A program made the position numbers and the translations under genes. A stretch of 64,000 nt of DNA from NCBI RefSeq assembly GCF_963082655.1, contig NC_081555.1, positions 32,039,266 to 32,103,265 on the forward strand, read 5' to 3'. Positions within the stretch are counted from its first letter, which is position 1, and every line of letters begins with the position of its first letter. A model generated the notes under the pieces. It saw only the letters and a program-made list of their open reading frames with translations. It ran no database searches and had not been told where the DNA came from. Origin of the DNA: Stomoxys calcitrans (taxonomy: Eukaryota; Arthropoda; Insecta; Diptera; Muscidae). Shown piece after piece: positions 39,301 to 46,229 of the stretch.

Positions 39301-39452
39301 TTTTTAATTGAATTGTAAATGCTTACCGAAGGATTTGGCATGCAGCGCCTCATTTGCTCGGAACTTCGATAGGAAGGACTGTAGCGACCGGGAAAACAAC
39401 TGGGCGCCGACATTTTCATTTTATCCGTCGATGAGTACATCGACATGGTCAT
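12193..39452 (-). CDS. acj6: acj6, class IV POU-homeodomain transcription factor (5' three coding exons; 3' part off the window)
   Basis: Joining 39452-39327, 18157-18101 and 12372-12193 on the minus strand gives 121 codons without a stop. In order they carry an N-terminal segment rich in Met and Ser, the stretch SRLLEDASLLCNSWSARQN and the POU-IV box with a His-rich tail. I recognise these as the N-terminus of fly Acj6, also described as I-POU. Acj6 is a nuclear factor known in Drosophila for setting odorant-receptor choice and wiring in olfactory and other neurons. The introns here are 21.2 kb and 5.7 kb, and the third exceeds 12 kb, all inflated by transposons. A further short exon inside the first intron cannot be excluded. 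DNA-binding domains are not seen, so function rests on the N-terminal match. Confidence 0.9.
12655..13445 (+). repeat. 150-bp-unit element, hairpin end on the left
   Basis: It begins with agcgtgcttagttcggtcgg then gccgaatcttatatatcctc, the hairpin terminus of the family. It continues with about four units carrying gatcggtttatatgggagct. It is cut on the right where a LINE remnant starts. The left 280 bp between this element and exon 3 is single-copy intron. Confidence 0.7.
13446..14022 (-). pseudogene. LINE family D remnant (RNase H region)
   Basis: This degraded minus-strand segment aligns by eye over several hundred bases with 25440-26085. Shared blocks include ccccatagg.ctttcgtcgtcctacc and cgcattccgt.atcg. 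In the sister copy the decoded pieces include DPGTKI and LPDHNTVL, typical of the RNase H domain of this LINE. No frame is open here. It sits between two oppositely oriented 150-bp-unit elements. Confidence 0.5.
14025..14765 (-). repeat. 150-bp-unit element, truncated at the hairpin end
   Basis: It starts with tttttataccctccaccata and carries about four reverse-orientation units (catataaaccgatcttggg). It fades at about 14765 without the hairpin end. The units resemble the cgatcttgggtcttgac variety rather than the cgatctcccgattt variety common elsewhere. Confidence 0.65.
14785..15060. repeat. Interspersed repeat K, copy 1
   Basis: This block shares long near-identical phrases with 46940-47315: ggtggcgtatgatgtatg, atcatactcacccatgt and aatggttgacgctgtgtca. 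No open frame or termini are recognised. The second copy runs straight into the 28-bp satellite; this one does not. Confidence 0.6.
15124..15690. repeat. Interspersed repeat L with palindromic left end
   Basis: The left edge ataccctacagcaccactgt then ggtacagggtattataa is an interrupted palindrome (accctac...gtacagggt), as found at the ends of several fly repeats. The following AT-rich body has repeated tcgaat.gtcga motifs near 15190-15240. No protein is encoded. No second copy is present in the window, so family membership rests on the terminal shape alone. Confidence 0.35.
15715..16402. repeat. Foldback pair of 150-bp-unit element ends
   Basis: The left edge reads agcgtactaagtttggccgt then gccgaatcc. 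The right edge (16360-16395) reads agattcggcccggccgaact then gagcacgctttta, the same hairpin terminus in reverse. Internal units run forward up to about 15960 and backward after about 15985. The element therefore consists of two head-to-head partial copies with terminal inverted repeats. Confidence 0.65.
16403..18100. other. Single-copy acj6 intron 2, 3' of exon 2
   Basis: No transposon is recognised. Simple sequence includes GT/CA runs near 17575 and 17935-17950. Minus-strand frames at 17385-17717 and elsewhere have no domain and low-complexity composition. The absence of repeats over 1.7 kb, next to exon 2, stands out against the rest of the intron. Confidence 0.5.
18101..18157 (-). CDS. 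acj6: acj6 coding exon 2 (57 bp)
   Basis: This small exon has 19 codons, SRLLEDASLLCNSWSARQN, phase 0 at both ends. The acceptor is a pyrimidine-rich tract ending ttttcag at 18158 and the donor is GTAAGT starting at 18100. It joins exon 1 (ending ...MPNPS) and exon 3 (starting GDIFAG) in frame. It could also be skipped without changing the frame. Reading through the donor stays open for about 40 codons, which makes a longer spurious frame that should not be annotated. Confidence 0.9.
18158..19127. other. Single-copy acj6 intron 1, 5' of exon 2
   Basis: AT-rich sequence with a gagagaaaga purine run at 18168-18187 (a pyrimidine tract on the transcribed strand, just upstream of the exon 2 acceptor). 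No repeat or gene is recognised until the array beginning at 19128. Confidence 0.5.
19128..20602 (+). repeat. 150-bp-unit element carrying an expanded minisatellite
   Basis: About five units with gatcggtttatatgggagc are followed by the right terminus. In that terminus the usual short gacggacgga tract has grown to ~550 bp (see 20063-20420). The right end ggcggtgggtataaaaag is present. The left end is missing and merges with gaccgaccg-rich sequence. Confidence 0.7.
20063..20420 (+). repeat. 16-bp minisatellite (gtacggacggatggac)n
   Basis: About 22 almost identical head-to-tail 16-bp units lie inside a wider gacgga-rich tract (about 19920-20470). Because 16 is not a multiple of three, all frames cycle and stay open on both strands. 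This creates five overlapping long frames (up to 201 codons of RTDGRTDGW or SVRPSVRTS). These are artefacts, not genes. Confidence 0.95.
20778..21120 (+). repeat. 150-bp-unit element, left end only
   Basis: It begins with aagcgtgctaagtttgaccg then gaccgaatcttatatgccct, the hairpin terminus, and continues about 300 bp before ending in unrelated sequence at about 21120. Confidence 0.6.
21953..22268 (-). mobile_element. tRNA-derived SINE, full length
   Basis: Read on the minus strand, it starts with ggccaccgtagcgcagaggt then tagcat (A box) and has the B box gggtttgaatcc about 35 bp later. A ~240-bp body ends in ggcataatttgcaattt. It interrupts a unit of the surrounding array. This is the only copy here with the complete middle segment, including the gcggcacgccgttcggactc block. 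Confidence 0.8.
22552..22733 (+). repeat. Irregular gacggacagac simple repeat
   Basis: A 180-bp low-complexity stretch of gacgga and gacaga words occupies the position where other copies have a short gtccgtccgtctgtc tract. Long frames through it (RTDGRTDRRT, SVCLSVCPS) are artefacts. Confidence 0.9.
22869..24230. other. Single-copy acj6 intron 1 DNA
   Basis: No element or gene is recognised. A short gacagacggacagacggac tract lies at 23375-23395. Otherwise the sequence is ordinary AT-rich intron. Confidence 0.5.
24231..25318 (-). repeat. 150-bp-unit element interrupted by a mariner MITE
   Basis: It starts with tttttatactctttactata and ends near 25312 with gagggtgaatataattcgct then tttacttgttat. 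About four reverse units lie between. The MITE at 24325-24558 splits the phrase ccataaagta|tatatattcttga and duplicates TA, so the MITE arrived after this element. Confidence 0.75.
24325..24558 (+). mobile_element. Mariner-derived MITE with TA duplication
   Basis: This 234-bp copy has the inverted ends ttggttgcccaaaaagtaat and their complement, flanked by TA at 24323-24324 and 24559-24560. It retains the mariner leader up to aaaaaagtgtaaaaaagtg, joined to tatttgattaaagttc, the tail of the mariner. It is inserted in the element at 24231-25318. The left end lacks one G of the ttggg. Confidence 0.92.
25440..26085 (-). pseudogene. LINE family D remnant, RNase H region
   Basis: The minus-strand translation gives pieces of an RNase H domain: IDDPGTKICFRLPDHNTVLR from about 26070, then ITECVSWL, with many stops afterwards. 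The 25610-25760 part matches 13600-13760. Only fragments are readable and the copy is dead. The left ~60 bp matches 61480-61540. Confidence 0.6.
26281..26640 (-). mobile_element. Family J element with (CAA)n tail
   Basis: The edge ttgttgttgttgtagc at 26281-26298 is the reverse complement of a CAA tail. The body matches 870-1290 in opposite orientation over most of its length, with shared phrases such as ggcactcagtatttgtgcaa and actccgtatggagcattcca. It leads directly into the LINE copy that follows. Confidence 0.55.
26640..28370 (+). pseudogene. LINE family C reverse transcriptase, frameshifted
   Basis: Pieces of one RT appear in order in different frames: KSPGPDGISSLVLCK (about 26991), RIANVQPIPKKGEATNPA (27085), MVYHHLVRYLESNGLLS (27176), VFMDISQTFDRV (27367, motif A), then IRSFADDSNLCHSF (27580, motif C), the thumb, and EHRRNVGYVPLFHR (28112). 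Motif B is mostly deleted: AGVSQ joins almost directly to the FADD region. An aacctaacctaacc tract at 27344-27357 interrupts the segment before motif A. This is a dead non-LTR retrotransposon; its clade is not resolved by eye. Confidence 0.75.
28371..28739. other. Intronic DNA, nothing recognised
   Basis: The stretch contains a ctactgc/acagcag-rich segment at about 28600-28665 and no gene or element. Confidence 0.4.
28740..29460 (-). pseudogene. LINE family D fragment, RT C-terminal region
   Basis: The minus-strand frame from 29061 reads LLQLQRTFYLGIGAAMRATI, matching the HVQRTCCLGKGGAMRTT segment of the copy at 35325-36375, followed by CVIIGATIGNMEG. Upstream pieces such as NMEKIEICLFMRITK (from about 29369) fit the preceding RT thumb. 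Frames are broken. Confidence 0.6.
29463..29600 (+). mobile_element. Short interspersed retroelement fragment
   Basis: The block contains tgaggctgcagccctttgcc then gataaggaactctatcgggt and tgccatgcgattgg. A shorter related piece lies at 34500-34578 (agcccttgccaatgaagaaa, gtcaatccggta). It resembles a widespread dipteran repeat, but I cannot name the family. Confidence 0.4.
29753..30172 (+). mobile_element. tRNA-derived SINE, tandem dimer
   Basis: The first unit has the A box gtagagcaaaggttagcat, the B box gagttcgaatcc and a body ending actgcactcattg. It joins at 29943 to a second, 5'-truncated unit beginning at the B box (gcggttcgaatactgg). The second unit repeats the body and has the full 3' end gtggaatgttcataggcgaa. 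Both share the ccctcctaatgctggcaaca phrase. Confidence 0.75.
30277..30508 (+). mobile_element. Mariner-derived MITE with TA duplication
   Basis: A 232-bp copy with perfect ends ttgggttgcccaaaaagtaa and the complement, flanked by TA at 30275-30276 and 30509-30510. It has the same internal junction as the other MITEs and the same direction as the nearby intact mariner. It lies directly beside an R1-like LINE fragment. Confidence 0.93.
30511..30725 (+). pseudogene. R1-like LINE C-terminal fragment
   Basis: The frame beginning near 30530 reads KARRRFFGKWQQAWKTCTNG then RYTNNLIPGYM. The W-Q-x2-W-x4-NGR-x-T-x2-LIP pattern is typical of the C-terminal region of R1-group non-LTR retrotransposons. 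It has no start and soon runs into stops. It is a small remnant. Confidence 0.55.
30868..30995 (+). pseudogene. LINE reverse-transcriptase N-terminal fragment, family E
   Basis: The plus-strand reading gives LKNNKAAETDGLTAELFNIG then IHKLFNAIWSE. This matches the start of RT in a LINE type whose C-terminus is also present at 33620-34010 and 63560-64000. Only about 40 residues remain. Confidence 0.6.
31038..32326 (+). mobile_element. Full-length mariner transposon
   Basis: This ~1.29-kb element has inverted ends gttgcccaaaaagtaattgc (31042) and the complement (32301-32326), enclosing an intact transposase. It is the only autonomous-looking element in the window and the parent of the MITEs here. 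Both outermost ends are damaged: the left lacks ttgg and its TA, and the right lacks one C and has one base change (ccgtaatt for ccgcaatt). The end sequences resemble mellifera-type mariners, as far as I can recall. Confidence 0.93.
31223..32251 (+). CDS. Mariner transposase, intact (342 aa)
   Basis: This DNA-cutting enzyme catalyses cut-and-paste transposition of mariner at TA sites in the nucleus. From the ATG at 31223 the frame is 342 codons, close to the ~345 of the family; the reading frame extends 7 codons upstream only with a TTG start. An N-terminal DNA-binding half (about residues 1-110, including GRP at 64-66) is followed by WVPHVL at 116-121. The catalytic triad is complete: Asp153 in ITGDEQW, Asp245 in HQDNARPH and Asp280 in PSDYHLF, with 34 residues between the last two, which defines mariner (D34D). 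No stop or frameshift is present. Activity is possible but untested. Confidence 0.96.
   Translation: MEPTKEHFRHILLYYFRKGKNAEQVAKKLRDVYGDKALKGRQCQNWFRKFRSGDFSLKDEPRSGRPNEVDDDQIKALIELDRHVTEREIGEKLNIPKSIVHYHIKSLGLVKKLDIWVPHVLKEIHLTNRINACDMHLKRNEFDPFLKRIITGDEQWIVYNNVSRKRSWSKHGEPAQTTSKADIHQKKVMLSVWWDWKGVVYFELLPRNQTINSDVYCQQLDKLNTAIKEKRPELVNRKGVIFHQDNARPHTSLVTRQKLSELGWELLMHPPYSPDLAPSDYHLFRSLQNSLNGKTFGNDEAIKSHLVQFFADKDQKFYERGILNLPGRLQKVIEQNGNYIFD
32328..33560. other. Single-copy acj6 intron 1 DNA
   Basis: AT-rich sequence with a ctggctggctggctggttgg run at 33107-33135. No repeat or coding frame is convincing. A minus-strand frame at 32718-32921 has no recognisable motif. Confidence 0.5.
33620..34010 (+). 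pseudogene. LINE family E C-terminal fragment
   Basis: The open frame reads ADEAVLGVFERKILRKIYGA, NHELYDDD, RLLWLGHVVRMDEEAPAKK, then GRPKARWKD and AEDRGAWNAI. This W-LGHV-R and GRP-x-RW-x(n)-DR-x-W pattern is the C-terminal region of a common insect LINE. The frame is open for 140 codons but lacks RT. The same segment begins at 63900 and leaves the window. Confidence 0.75.
34010..35325 (-). repeat. 150-bp-unit element with SINE and other insertions
   Basis: The left end taccataggatggg is duplicated around the SINE at 34046-34301. About five units follow in reverse orientation with a distinct sequence (cgatatagcccccatataaa, ccaatacccatgcc). At about 34500-34578 a short unrelated retroelement fragment interrupts it. 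The hairpin end is missing; a LINE D copy starts at about 35325. Confidence 0.65.
34046..34301 (+). mobile_element. tRNA-derived SINE without A box, 14-bp target duplication
   Basis: It is flanked by taccataggatggg at 34032-34045 and 34302-34315, a perfect 14-bp duplication. It starts agaggccacctatgacgctg, so the A-box part of the head is missing, but the B box gggttcaaatcctgg and the whole body are kept. The 3' end is atgggcaaaatttgcaattt. Confidence 0.85.
35325..36375 (+). pseudogene. LINE family D: RT C-terminus plus RNase H
   Basis: In order: YRHLGVVLDRKLNWKCHIQE (35341), WLYRSMIRPILTYPSVV, HVQRTCCLGKGGAMRTT (35587), then the RNase H start SCYTDGSNLEDRVDLGVYIE (about 35922), followed by frameshifted later RNase H pieces near 36190 (VPGHS-like in another frame). 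At least three frames are needed. Related copies lie at 13446, 25440, 28740 and 62875. Confidence 0.75.
36455..38290 (-). pseudogene. LINE copy: endonuclease plus N-terminal RT, 3'-end sequence attached
   Basis: On the minus strand from about 38030 there is an APE-type endonuclease (IEVIQINLHRSETATHALME, frameshifted). It continues at 37700 with GCDANSHHISWGS and SFSDHRYIRV, the conserved late endonuclease motifs. RT begins near 36850 with FKSPGPDGI and AFRPISLTSF, then is lost by an internal deletion. The last ~130 bp (36465-36600) is the element's 3' end, found alone at 52569-52656 and 61018-61102. The end is an aacctaacct-type tail. Confidence 0.75.
38291..39326. other. Single-copy acj6 intron 1, just 3' of exon 1
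   Basis: AT-rich with T runs. A gaacgaacgaacgaacgaac tetranucleotide run lies at 39241-39262, within 70 bp of the exon 1 donor. No element is recognised. Confidence 0.5.
39327..39452 (-). CDS. acj6: acj6 coding exon 1
   Basis: Forty-two codons from ATG at 39452 to a donor GTAAGC at 39326, phase 0. The start reads MTMSMYSSTDKMKMSAPSCF and the end is SSEQMRRCMPNPS. The RYSPSYRSSEQMRRCMP segment is the conserved N-terminal block of class IV POU proteins. This ATG was chosen because the frame upstream stays open for 25 codons to a TAA but contains no other ATG. This gene carries its translation start here; the transcript start lies upstream (higher coordinates). Confidence 0.92.
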
Positions 39453-41698
39453 GCAGCCTCCCACGAAATCTTCTTCTAGTTTGAACGCCCTGGAGGCGTC
39501 AAAAGTCGTTGGAGAGTAAATTTTGAAGCACTTTTAAACAATTTCAAGCACAAATCCTGCTTACAACAAGCAGGACAACACAAATTAACAAATTTTCGAA
39601 ATCTTTTGCGTTGGGCCCCTGGAAAGGCCAATTTAAATTCTTTGCTTTTCTTCTTTTGTTGATTTATTTTCTCCAGCGATATCCTTTGCTATTTTGTTTG
39701 CTATGGTATATGGATTAAGCGTTGGCACTCTAGAACGCACTCACTGACACACACACTCGCGTTTGCGATTTTTTTCTCTATATTTCTTAAATTTATTAAT
39801 GCACAATTAACGGACGCAACAACACTTCTTGTGAGTATGGGGGAGGGGGGGGAGGTGAAATGGATTCGGCCCCTATATATCCTTGGATCTTTAGTATTTG
39901 TTTTATAAATTTTCTTCACTTTCCCTTAGGATTTTGGGATGCAGTTGTAGTATGTTGTTGGTATGCTGGCTGGCTGGTTGGCTGGCTAGCTGTATGGGAT
40001 ATGCAAATCATTCGTTTACCGTCGCCGCCGCCACCAGATATGAAACTTTAATTATAAAATTGATCACAATTGATAATGAAATAACGAATGCTAACTATGA
40101 ATCACAAATAAGCTTGATAAATTATAAAGTAGGTTGTTTGGCTGCTTCGTTGGCTGGCTGACTGACTTGACTGCCTGCGTGGCTGGCTGTTCGGTCGGTC
40201 GGTTGGTTGGTTGGTTTGTTGGTCTGGTGGTGGTCGTCGTAGTCGTCGGCCGCTTGGATAACAAACACGCACTGTTATGGGTATAATTATTGTATCTCGA
40301 GAAGGATTTGGCCCACGAGTGAGTCGCCTTGCCTTGCCAAGAACATGAAGACGAAGTAGAAGAAGAAGAACAACAACAAGAACAAGCAGAGGCAGACAGT
40401 AAGTGTAAGTAAGTGTAGATATCTATCTGTATCTGTATCTGCTGCTATTGTTTAAACTAAACGGACCCGAACAGATTTCACAACTAGACAACAGCCGTGT
40501 GATAAAGAATTCTATGATGAGTTTTACTAACTCCAGTTTATTTTGGGGAGGACATGTTTCCATAATTTATAAGAGGCGTGCCCAGGCGCTGATGGTCCAC
40601 CCCCATTTTGCATGGCCAAAAAGGAGCACATCAAGTGTCTCTGCCGCACAAGGGTCTCAATCCTCATTGGTTCATCATGCATTTTGTATGACAAACGGAA
40701 GTTGCTCGTTAGCTTTTCATCTCCACTACAACTATGTATGCACAGTACCCAGTGGTTGTGGTGTGTGCTTGTTTATATGTATGTGTGTGTGTACGTGAGG
40801 CAGCACAACATTTTAATACACTCTTACACACACACACACACTTTTATTCAATCATTGTGAACATGCAAAGCTTTTTTCTCCACTTTCACTGCTACACACA
40901 CATATACATGGACAAAAAGAAAGAGAGCATACACTGCAACACATACATAAACAAATTCCAAAGACTCTGGTATATTTGATGTTCGGTCATGCGCTCTCGC
41001 TGGCTACAGCATTTGGATTGAAAGTCGTCGCATATTTCCAACGCACAGCGGATACTCTAAGTGTAGACGACAGAGGCCTCCACTGCGAACGGATGTTTTC
41101 AACGGTGACGACCAACCAACCGACCGACCGCCTTAATCCAGCTCAACCACCAGCAACAGCCTTGCCTAGGCGATATTACAACCCAAACCAAATTCGATAG
41201 TTGGGTACAAGAGATTAAAGCAACGTTTCTAGTATTTTTATATGGTGTTTTGTTGTTTTGTTTTTCTTTCTGTCTTCGATTGTGATTTGTTTTTGAAATG
41301 TAGTGGCAATTATTTGCTAACAATTCCTGGATGCTAGCTACCCAAATACCAAACGAGTACATCATCAATTCATTTTCATTGCTTTTTTCTTCTCTTTTGG
41401 TTTTGTGTGTGTGTTTTTTTTTTTTTACATTGGAATATTTAACGAGATATTCACATCCGTTTGTTCTTAACTCGGTTACGCCAAATTCACTTCTGAATTC
41501 CGTTTCGTCGATAGATTCAGAGTTTCATCGTTGTGTACATTGGGCGGAATCACTCTTACATACATATCTCTCAACATGTCAATATGTATATTTGCATATA
41601 CATATACACAAACAAAAGTAATGTCTTTGGCGAGGATAAGAATACTACGGAAAAGTCCGACGGCATATCGCAGAGTAAAGCTTTAAAAAAATTAAACA
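39453..41698 (-). promoter_or_regulatory. acj6 5' UTR and upstream region
   Basis: This is 2.2 kb of single-copy DNA without transposons, directly upstream of the acj6 start. Minus-strand features include a TATA-like atatatagg at about 39872-39880 (420 bp before the ATG, unproven), GA/CT and CAGC/GGCT simple runs at 39966-39995 and 40140-40225, and CA runs near 40825. Several plus- and minus-strand frames of 60-116 codons are low-complexity and have no domain. The exact promoter is not identified. Confidence 0.35.
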
Positions 41699-43242
41699 TA
41701 TAACAAGTAAAAGGGTGCCTAGTTCCGATGGACCGAATCTTGGGAACCCGCCACCATGGATTCTGCTAAAAAATTTTACAAAATAAATTTTTTTGAAGGT
41801 CATAATTTTATTCTACATACCAAACTTTTGTCAAACCAGCAAAAATTAAAGCTTCTAGGAGCCGAACAAGGATGATCCAAAGACCGGTTTAAATGGGAGA
41901 TTATAAACTGATCTGGGCCGCATTTGGCACACAGTTGTTGAAAGTCGTATGCAAAATCGGACAAAAATTGCGACTTGTAAGGACTCAAGAAGTCAAATCG
42001 GGAGATCGGTTTATATGGAAGCTATATCAGGTTATAGACCGACACAGATATTGGAAGTCATAACAGAACATTTCGTGCAAAGTTTCAGCCAAATCGGACA
42101 AAAATTGCGGCTACCCGAGGGGCTCAAGAAGTCAATCGGTTTATATGGGAGCTATATCAGATTATAGACCGATTCGAACCGTACTTAGCACAGTTGTTGG
42201 AAGTCATAACGGAACACTACATGCAAAATTTCGGGCAAATCGGACAAAACTTACGGATTGAAAGGGCTCAAGAAGTCAAATCGGGAGAACGGTTTATATG
42301 GGAGCTATATTAAGTTAAGGACCGATTTGGTCCGTACTAGGCACAGTTGTTGGAAGTCATAACAGAAGACTACATACAAAATTTCAGCCAAATTGGAAAA
42401 AAATTGCGGCTTCCAGGGGCTCAAGAAGTCAAATCGGGAGATTGGTTTATATGGGAGCTTTATCAGGTTATAGACCGATTTGGACCGTACTTGGCGCAGT
42501 TGCTGAAAGTCATAACAGAAGAACTATTTGCAAAATTTCAGCCAAATTGGACAAAAACTGCGGCTTCCAGGGGCTCAAGGAGTCAAATCGGGAGATCGGT
42601 TTATATGGGAGCTATATCAGGTTATAGACCGATTTAATTAGTTCTTGGCGCAGTTGTTGGAAGTCATAAGAAAACACTACATGCAAAAATTCAGTTAAAT
42701 CGGACAAAAATTGATGCTTCCAGTCGCTCAAGAAGTCAAATTTGGAGATCGGTTTATATGGGAGCTATATCAGGTTATGAACCGATTTGGACCGTACTAG
42801 GCTGTTTGAAGTCATAACAAAACATTACATGCTCAATTTCAGCCAAATTGGTCAAAAATTGCGGCTTGTAAGGACTCAAGAAGGCAAATCGGGAGACCGG
42901 TTTATATGGGAGCTATATCAGGTTAATTGCGGCTTTCAGAGGCTCAAGAAGTCAAATCGGGAGATCGTTTATATAGGAGCTATATCTAAATCTAAACCGA
43001 TATGGCTCCTTTGCAATCCCCAACCACCTACATCGATATTAAGTATCTGTACAAAATTTCATGCGGCTAGCTTTACGCGTTCGGCATCTATCGTGGTTTC
43101 GACAGACGTGCGGACTCAGAACGTCGAGACGATCAAGAATATATATACTTTATGGGGTCTTAGACGAATATTTCGAGGCATTACAAACGGAATGACTAAA
43201 TAAGTATATCCCCATGGTATGGTGGTGGGTATAAAAAGAATT
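41699..43242 (+). repeat. Complete 150-bp-unit element
   Basis: The left end is aagtaaaagggtgcctagtt then ccgatggaccgaatctt and the right end ggtatggtggtgggtataaa. It holds about seven units with gatcggtttatatgggagc and gaagtcataacagaa. Some units are shortened. Open frames of 72-138 codons follow the unit periodicity and are not genes. Confidence 0.75.
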
Positions 43243-43344
43243 TCCCTTTTTTGTGATTTGATTTGTAAGCATGAGAAAGAAATTAAAATTGTAACTGAAC
43301 GGGAAAAAGGCCAAATGGTTTTGTAAGGAACGGTAAAAACTTGG

Positions 43345-44990
43345 CAATGGTAGGTTAGATTGGGTTTAAGTGGCAGTCTGCCATTAGACTGACTTAGACG
43401 TTTTCGTCCATTGTGATACCACAGGAACAGAAGAAGTATGATGCCTTCTAGTGCCTACCATAGAACCATCCAGATCGCATCCGCTACATTCGCTAAATCA
43501 GACAGGTTCTCAAAGAAATGAGAACCTAAAGCGGAACTCCTTCGATGTTCTCACAGCTTCTGCAAAAGTCGTTGCTGGCAACCTTCAATCAGTCAGCATG
43601 TTTACCGATTAGATAGTGACTTATCATGAGGGACACTATGACTGAGACGTCTGTTCTAGCCAATGACAGCAAAGCAGTAGACCTCTTCAAGTCTAGAATA
43701 GGCCACATAGTTTTGGAACAACGAATGATAGATGATCACAAAGAGGCGGTTGTGATCATCTATCATTCGTTGTCCTTCGGGCTTGTTCCTAAAACATAGC
43801 TTACATGTCGCTAGAGGCATACCCACAGATTCCAGTATCCCTGGAATGTGTAGGTTAGGGACTAACTCGCAACCTCGACCGCTTAACTATTCCCGGAGAT
43901 ATATCGGTGGCCAGGCACCCAGAATTGGTGGATTTTGAACTGTTCAGCCATCTCGATGAGAGATCTGCGACAGTCGAGGGCGCTTTTTGTATTCAGAAAT
44001 ACGTTTTCCAGGGATTTAATAACCGACTTGTTGTTTGAGAAGATATTTTCACCTATCGTCGTAATGACCTTATATCTTAGCCATTCCACCACTTCCTTAT
44101 TTGCAAGAATCCCCGCTTGATACACACTGCAGTGGTCGGGTAATCTTTTCGATATGACCAGTTCTAGATCTTTAGAGTACACCCCAAAGCCCACCTGGTC
44201 GTCTAATTTATAACCATCCGTATAGAAGTCTATGTAACTTCTGTTACCAGGGATATTGTAGTTCCAATCGGTTCTATCAGGAATAGTGGTACAGTACTTT
44301 TTATCAAAAAGCGGCTCAGGTAGGGTGTAATCCACACTGCCTGGAACATCGGATATTGTATCAAGGATAACGCACTGTCCGTGGCCGCTACATGAACAAT
44401 GAGAAAGCTCCCTTAACCTCACGGCAGTGGTCGCTGCAATTTGTCTAGCCACAATGTTCAGAGGCATTCGATGTAGCATTAAATTCAGTGCATCAGATGT
44501 GTCGTCCTCAGTGTGGCTGTGGTGCACAAACTAGCCATCCGTTGGATTCGGTTAAGTATTGAACAGTATGTGGACTTTTGAAGCGCCGTCCACCAGATCA
44601 CAACACCATATAGCATTATAGGTCTGACAACTGCAGTATATACCCAATGCATGACACGCGGTCTAAACCCCCAACTATTGCCAATGACTCTCTTGCAGGT
44701 GTATAGGGCAGGAGTGGCCTTTCTTGCCCTTTCCAAAATGTTGGATTTGAAGTTCAATTTTTTGTTTAACAAAACACCCAGGTATTTTGCGCTTTCTGTA
44801 AATGGAACATTTTCTCCTCCCAAGGAGACAGGTGCCACTGTAGGCAACTTGTATCTCCTGCTGAAAAGAACTACTTCCGTCTTGCACGAATTTTCGCCTA
44901 GACCACTTTCCGCAGCCAACTTCGCTGTCGTACGTAGAGCTTCCTGAAGTATATCTCTAAGAAACTTTCACCTAAACACAATACGCGACC
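43345..44990 (-). pseudogene. LINE family A: RT thumb, RNase H, C-terminus
   Basis: Minus-strand order: SCKTEVVLFSRRYKLP (about 44890), SAKYLGVLLNKKLNFKSNI, VVRPIMLYGVVIWWTALQ, then a 214-codon frame with the RNase H domain: YIDFYTDGYKLDDQVGFGVY, VYQAGILANKEVVEWLRY and IFSNNKSVIKSL. The usual Asp of the third strand (DSQAA in the sister copy) is NNKSV, and the active-site Glu (AEILA) is GILA. Frameshifts separate the parts. It forms an inverted pair with the next copy. Confidence 0.8.
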
Positions 44991-45059
44991 ACTTTTACAC
45001 CTTTTTTTCCAGAGACAATAATATATTGTTAATGGCTACATTCCAAAGTAGAGGAGAGT

Positions 45060-46172
45060 AGAGCCTTGCCTAATGGCTAAGGCAGCTTTCTCTCTGGTCA
45101 TGTGGCTACGAACTCCTTAATACTCCTTAATACAATGTCCGATGTTCCAGGCAGTGTGGATTGTACTCTGCCTGAGCCACTTTTTAATGAAAAAAAAGTA
45201 CTGCACCACAGTTCCTGGTAAAACCGATTGGAACTACTACATTCCTGGTAAAAGTAGTAACATAGACTTATATACGGATGGTTTCAAACTAGACGACCAG
45301 ATGGGCTTTGGGATGTACTCTAAAGAACTAGAGCTGGTCACATCGAAAAGATTACCCGACCACTGCAGTGTGTACCAAGTAGAGATCCTTGCAATTAAGG
45401 AAGTGGTGGAATGGCTAAGATATAATGTCATTACGACGATTGGCATAAATATCTTCTCAGACAGCCAGGCAGCCATTAAATCCCTGGAGAACGTATTTCT
45501 GAACACAAAAACCGCCCTCGACTATCGCAGATCTCTCAACGAGATGGCTGAACAGTTCAAAATTCACCTGTTCTTGGTGCCGGGCCACAAAGATATCTCC
45601 GGGAATTGTAAAGCGGACATGCTTGCGAGACTAGGATCTACCTTACACATTCCAGGGGAACTGGAATCTGTGGGTATGCCTTTAGCGACATCAAAGCTAA
45701 GTTTTCAGGATCAGACCTGAAGGGCAACGAATGATAGATGGTCACAAAGAGGGCACTATGAGCATTCCAAAACTATGTGGCCTAATATAGAGTTGAAAAG
45801 GTCTACCGCTTTGCTGTCATTGGCTAGAACAGACAGGAAAACTTGCTGACACACTGAAGGATGCCAGCAACGACTTTCGCAGAAGCTGTGAGGGCATCGA
45901 AGAAGAAGAGACTATAGAACACCTTCTGTGTGTGTGTCCCGCACTAGCATTCAGAAGGAGTTCCACTTTAGGTTCTCATTTCTTTGAGAACCTGTCTGAT
46001 TTAGCGGATGTGAACATTCGCAAGTTATTGGGCTTTTTAAAGCGATCTGGATGATTCAACGATAGGAACTAGAAGGCATCTTCCTTCTTCTGTTCCTGTG
46101 GTATCACAATGGACGAAAACGTCTGAGTGAGTATGATGGCAGACTGCCACTTAAACCTAACCTAACCTATCT
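45060..46172 (+). pseudogene. LINE family A: RNase H and C-terminus, inverted relative to its neighbour
   Basis: A 192-codon frame (45142-45720) holds a nearly complete RNase H: LYTDGFKLDDQMGFGMYSKE, VYQVEILAIKEVVEWLRY, IFSDSQAAIKSLENVF and LVPGHKDISGNCKADMLARL, with all four acidic/His positions visible. A stop at the end and frameshifts follow before CRRSCEG..EEEETIEHLLCVCP-type C-terminal sequence. The tail is cttaaacctaacctaaccta. RT is absent. Confidence 0.8.
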
Positions 46173-46229
46173 CTATCCGTTCTCAAATGGCATAGTTTTT
46201 TTCCCAATGTGCGCTGGGCGTTACATAGA

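Noticed and set aside
46150..46172. Telomere-like aacctaacctaaccta
   Set aside because: It is short, occurs at the 3' ends of several LINE copies here and matches their tails. Flies of this group do not have such telomere repeats.
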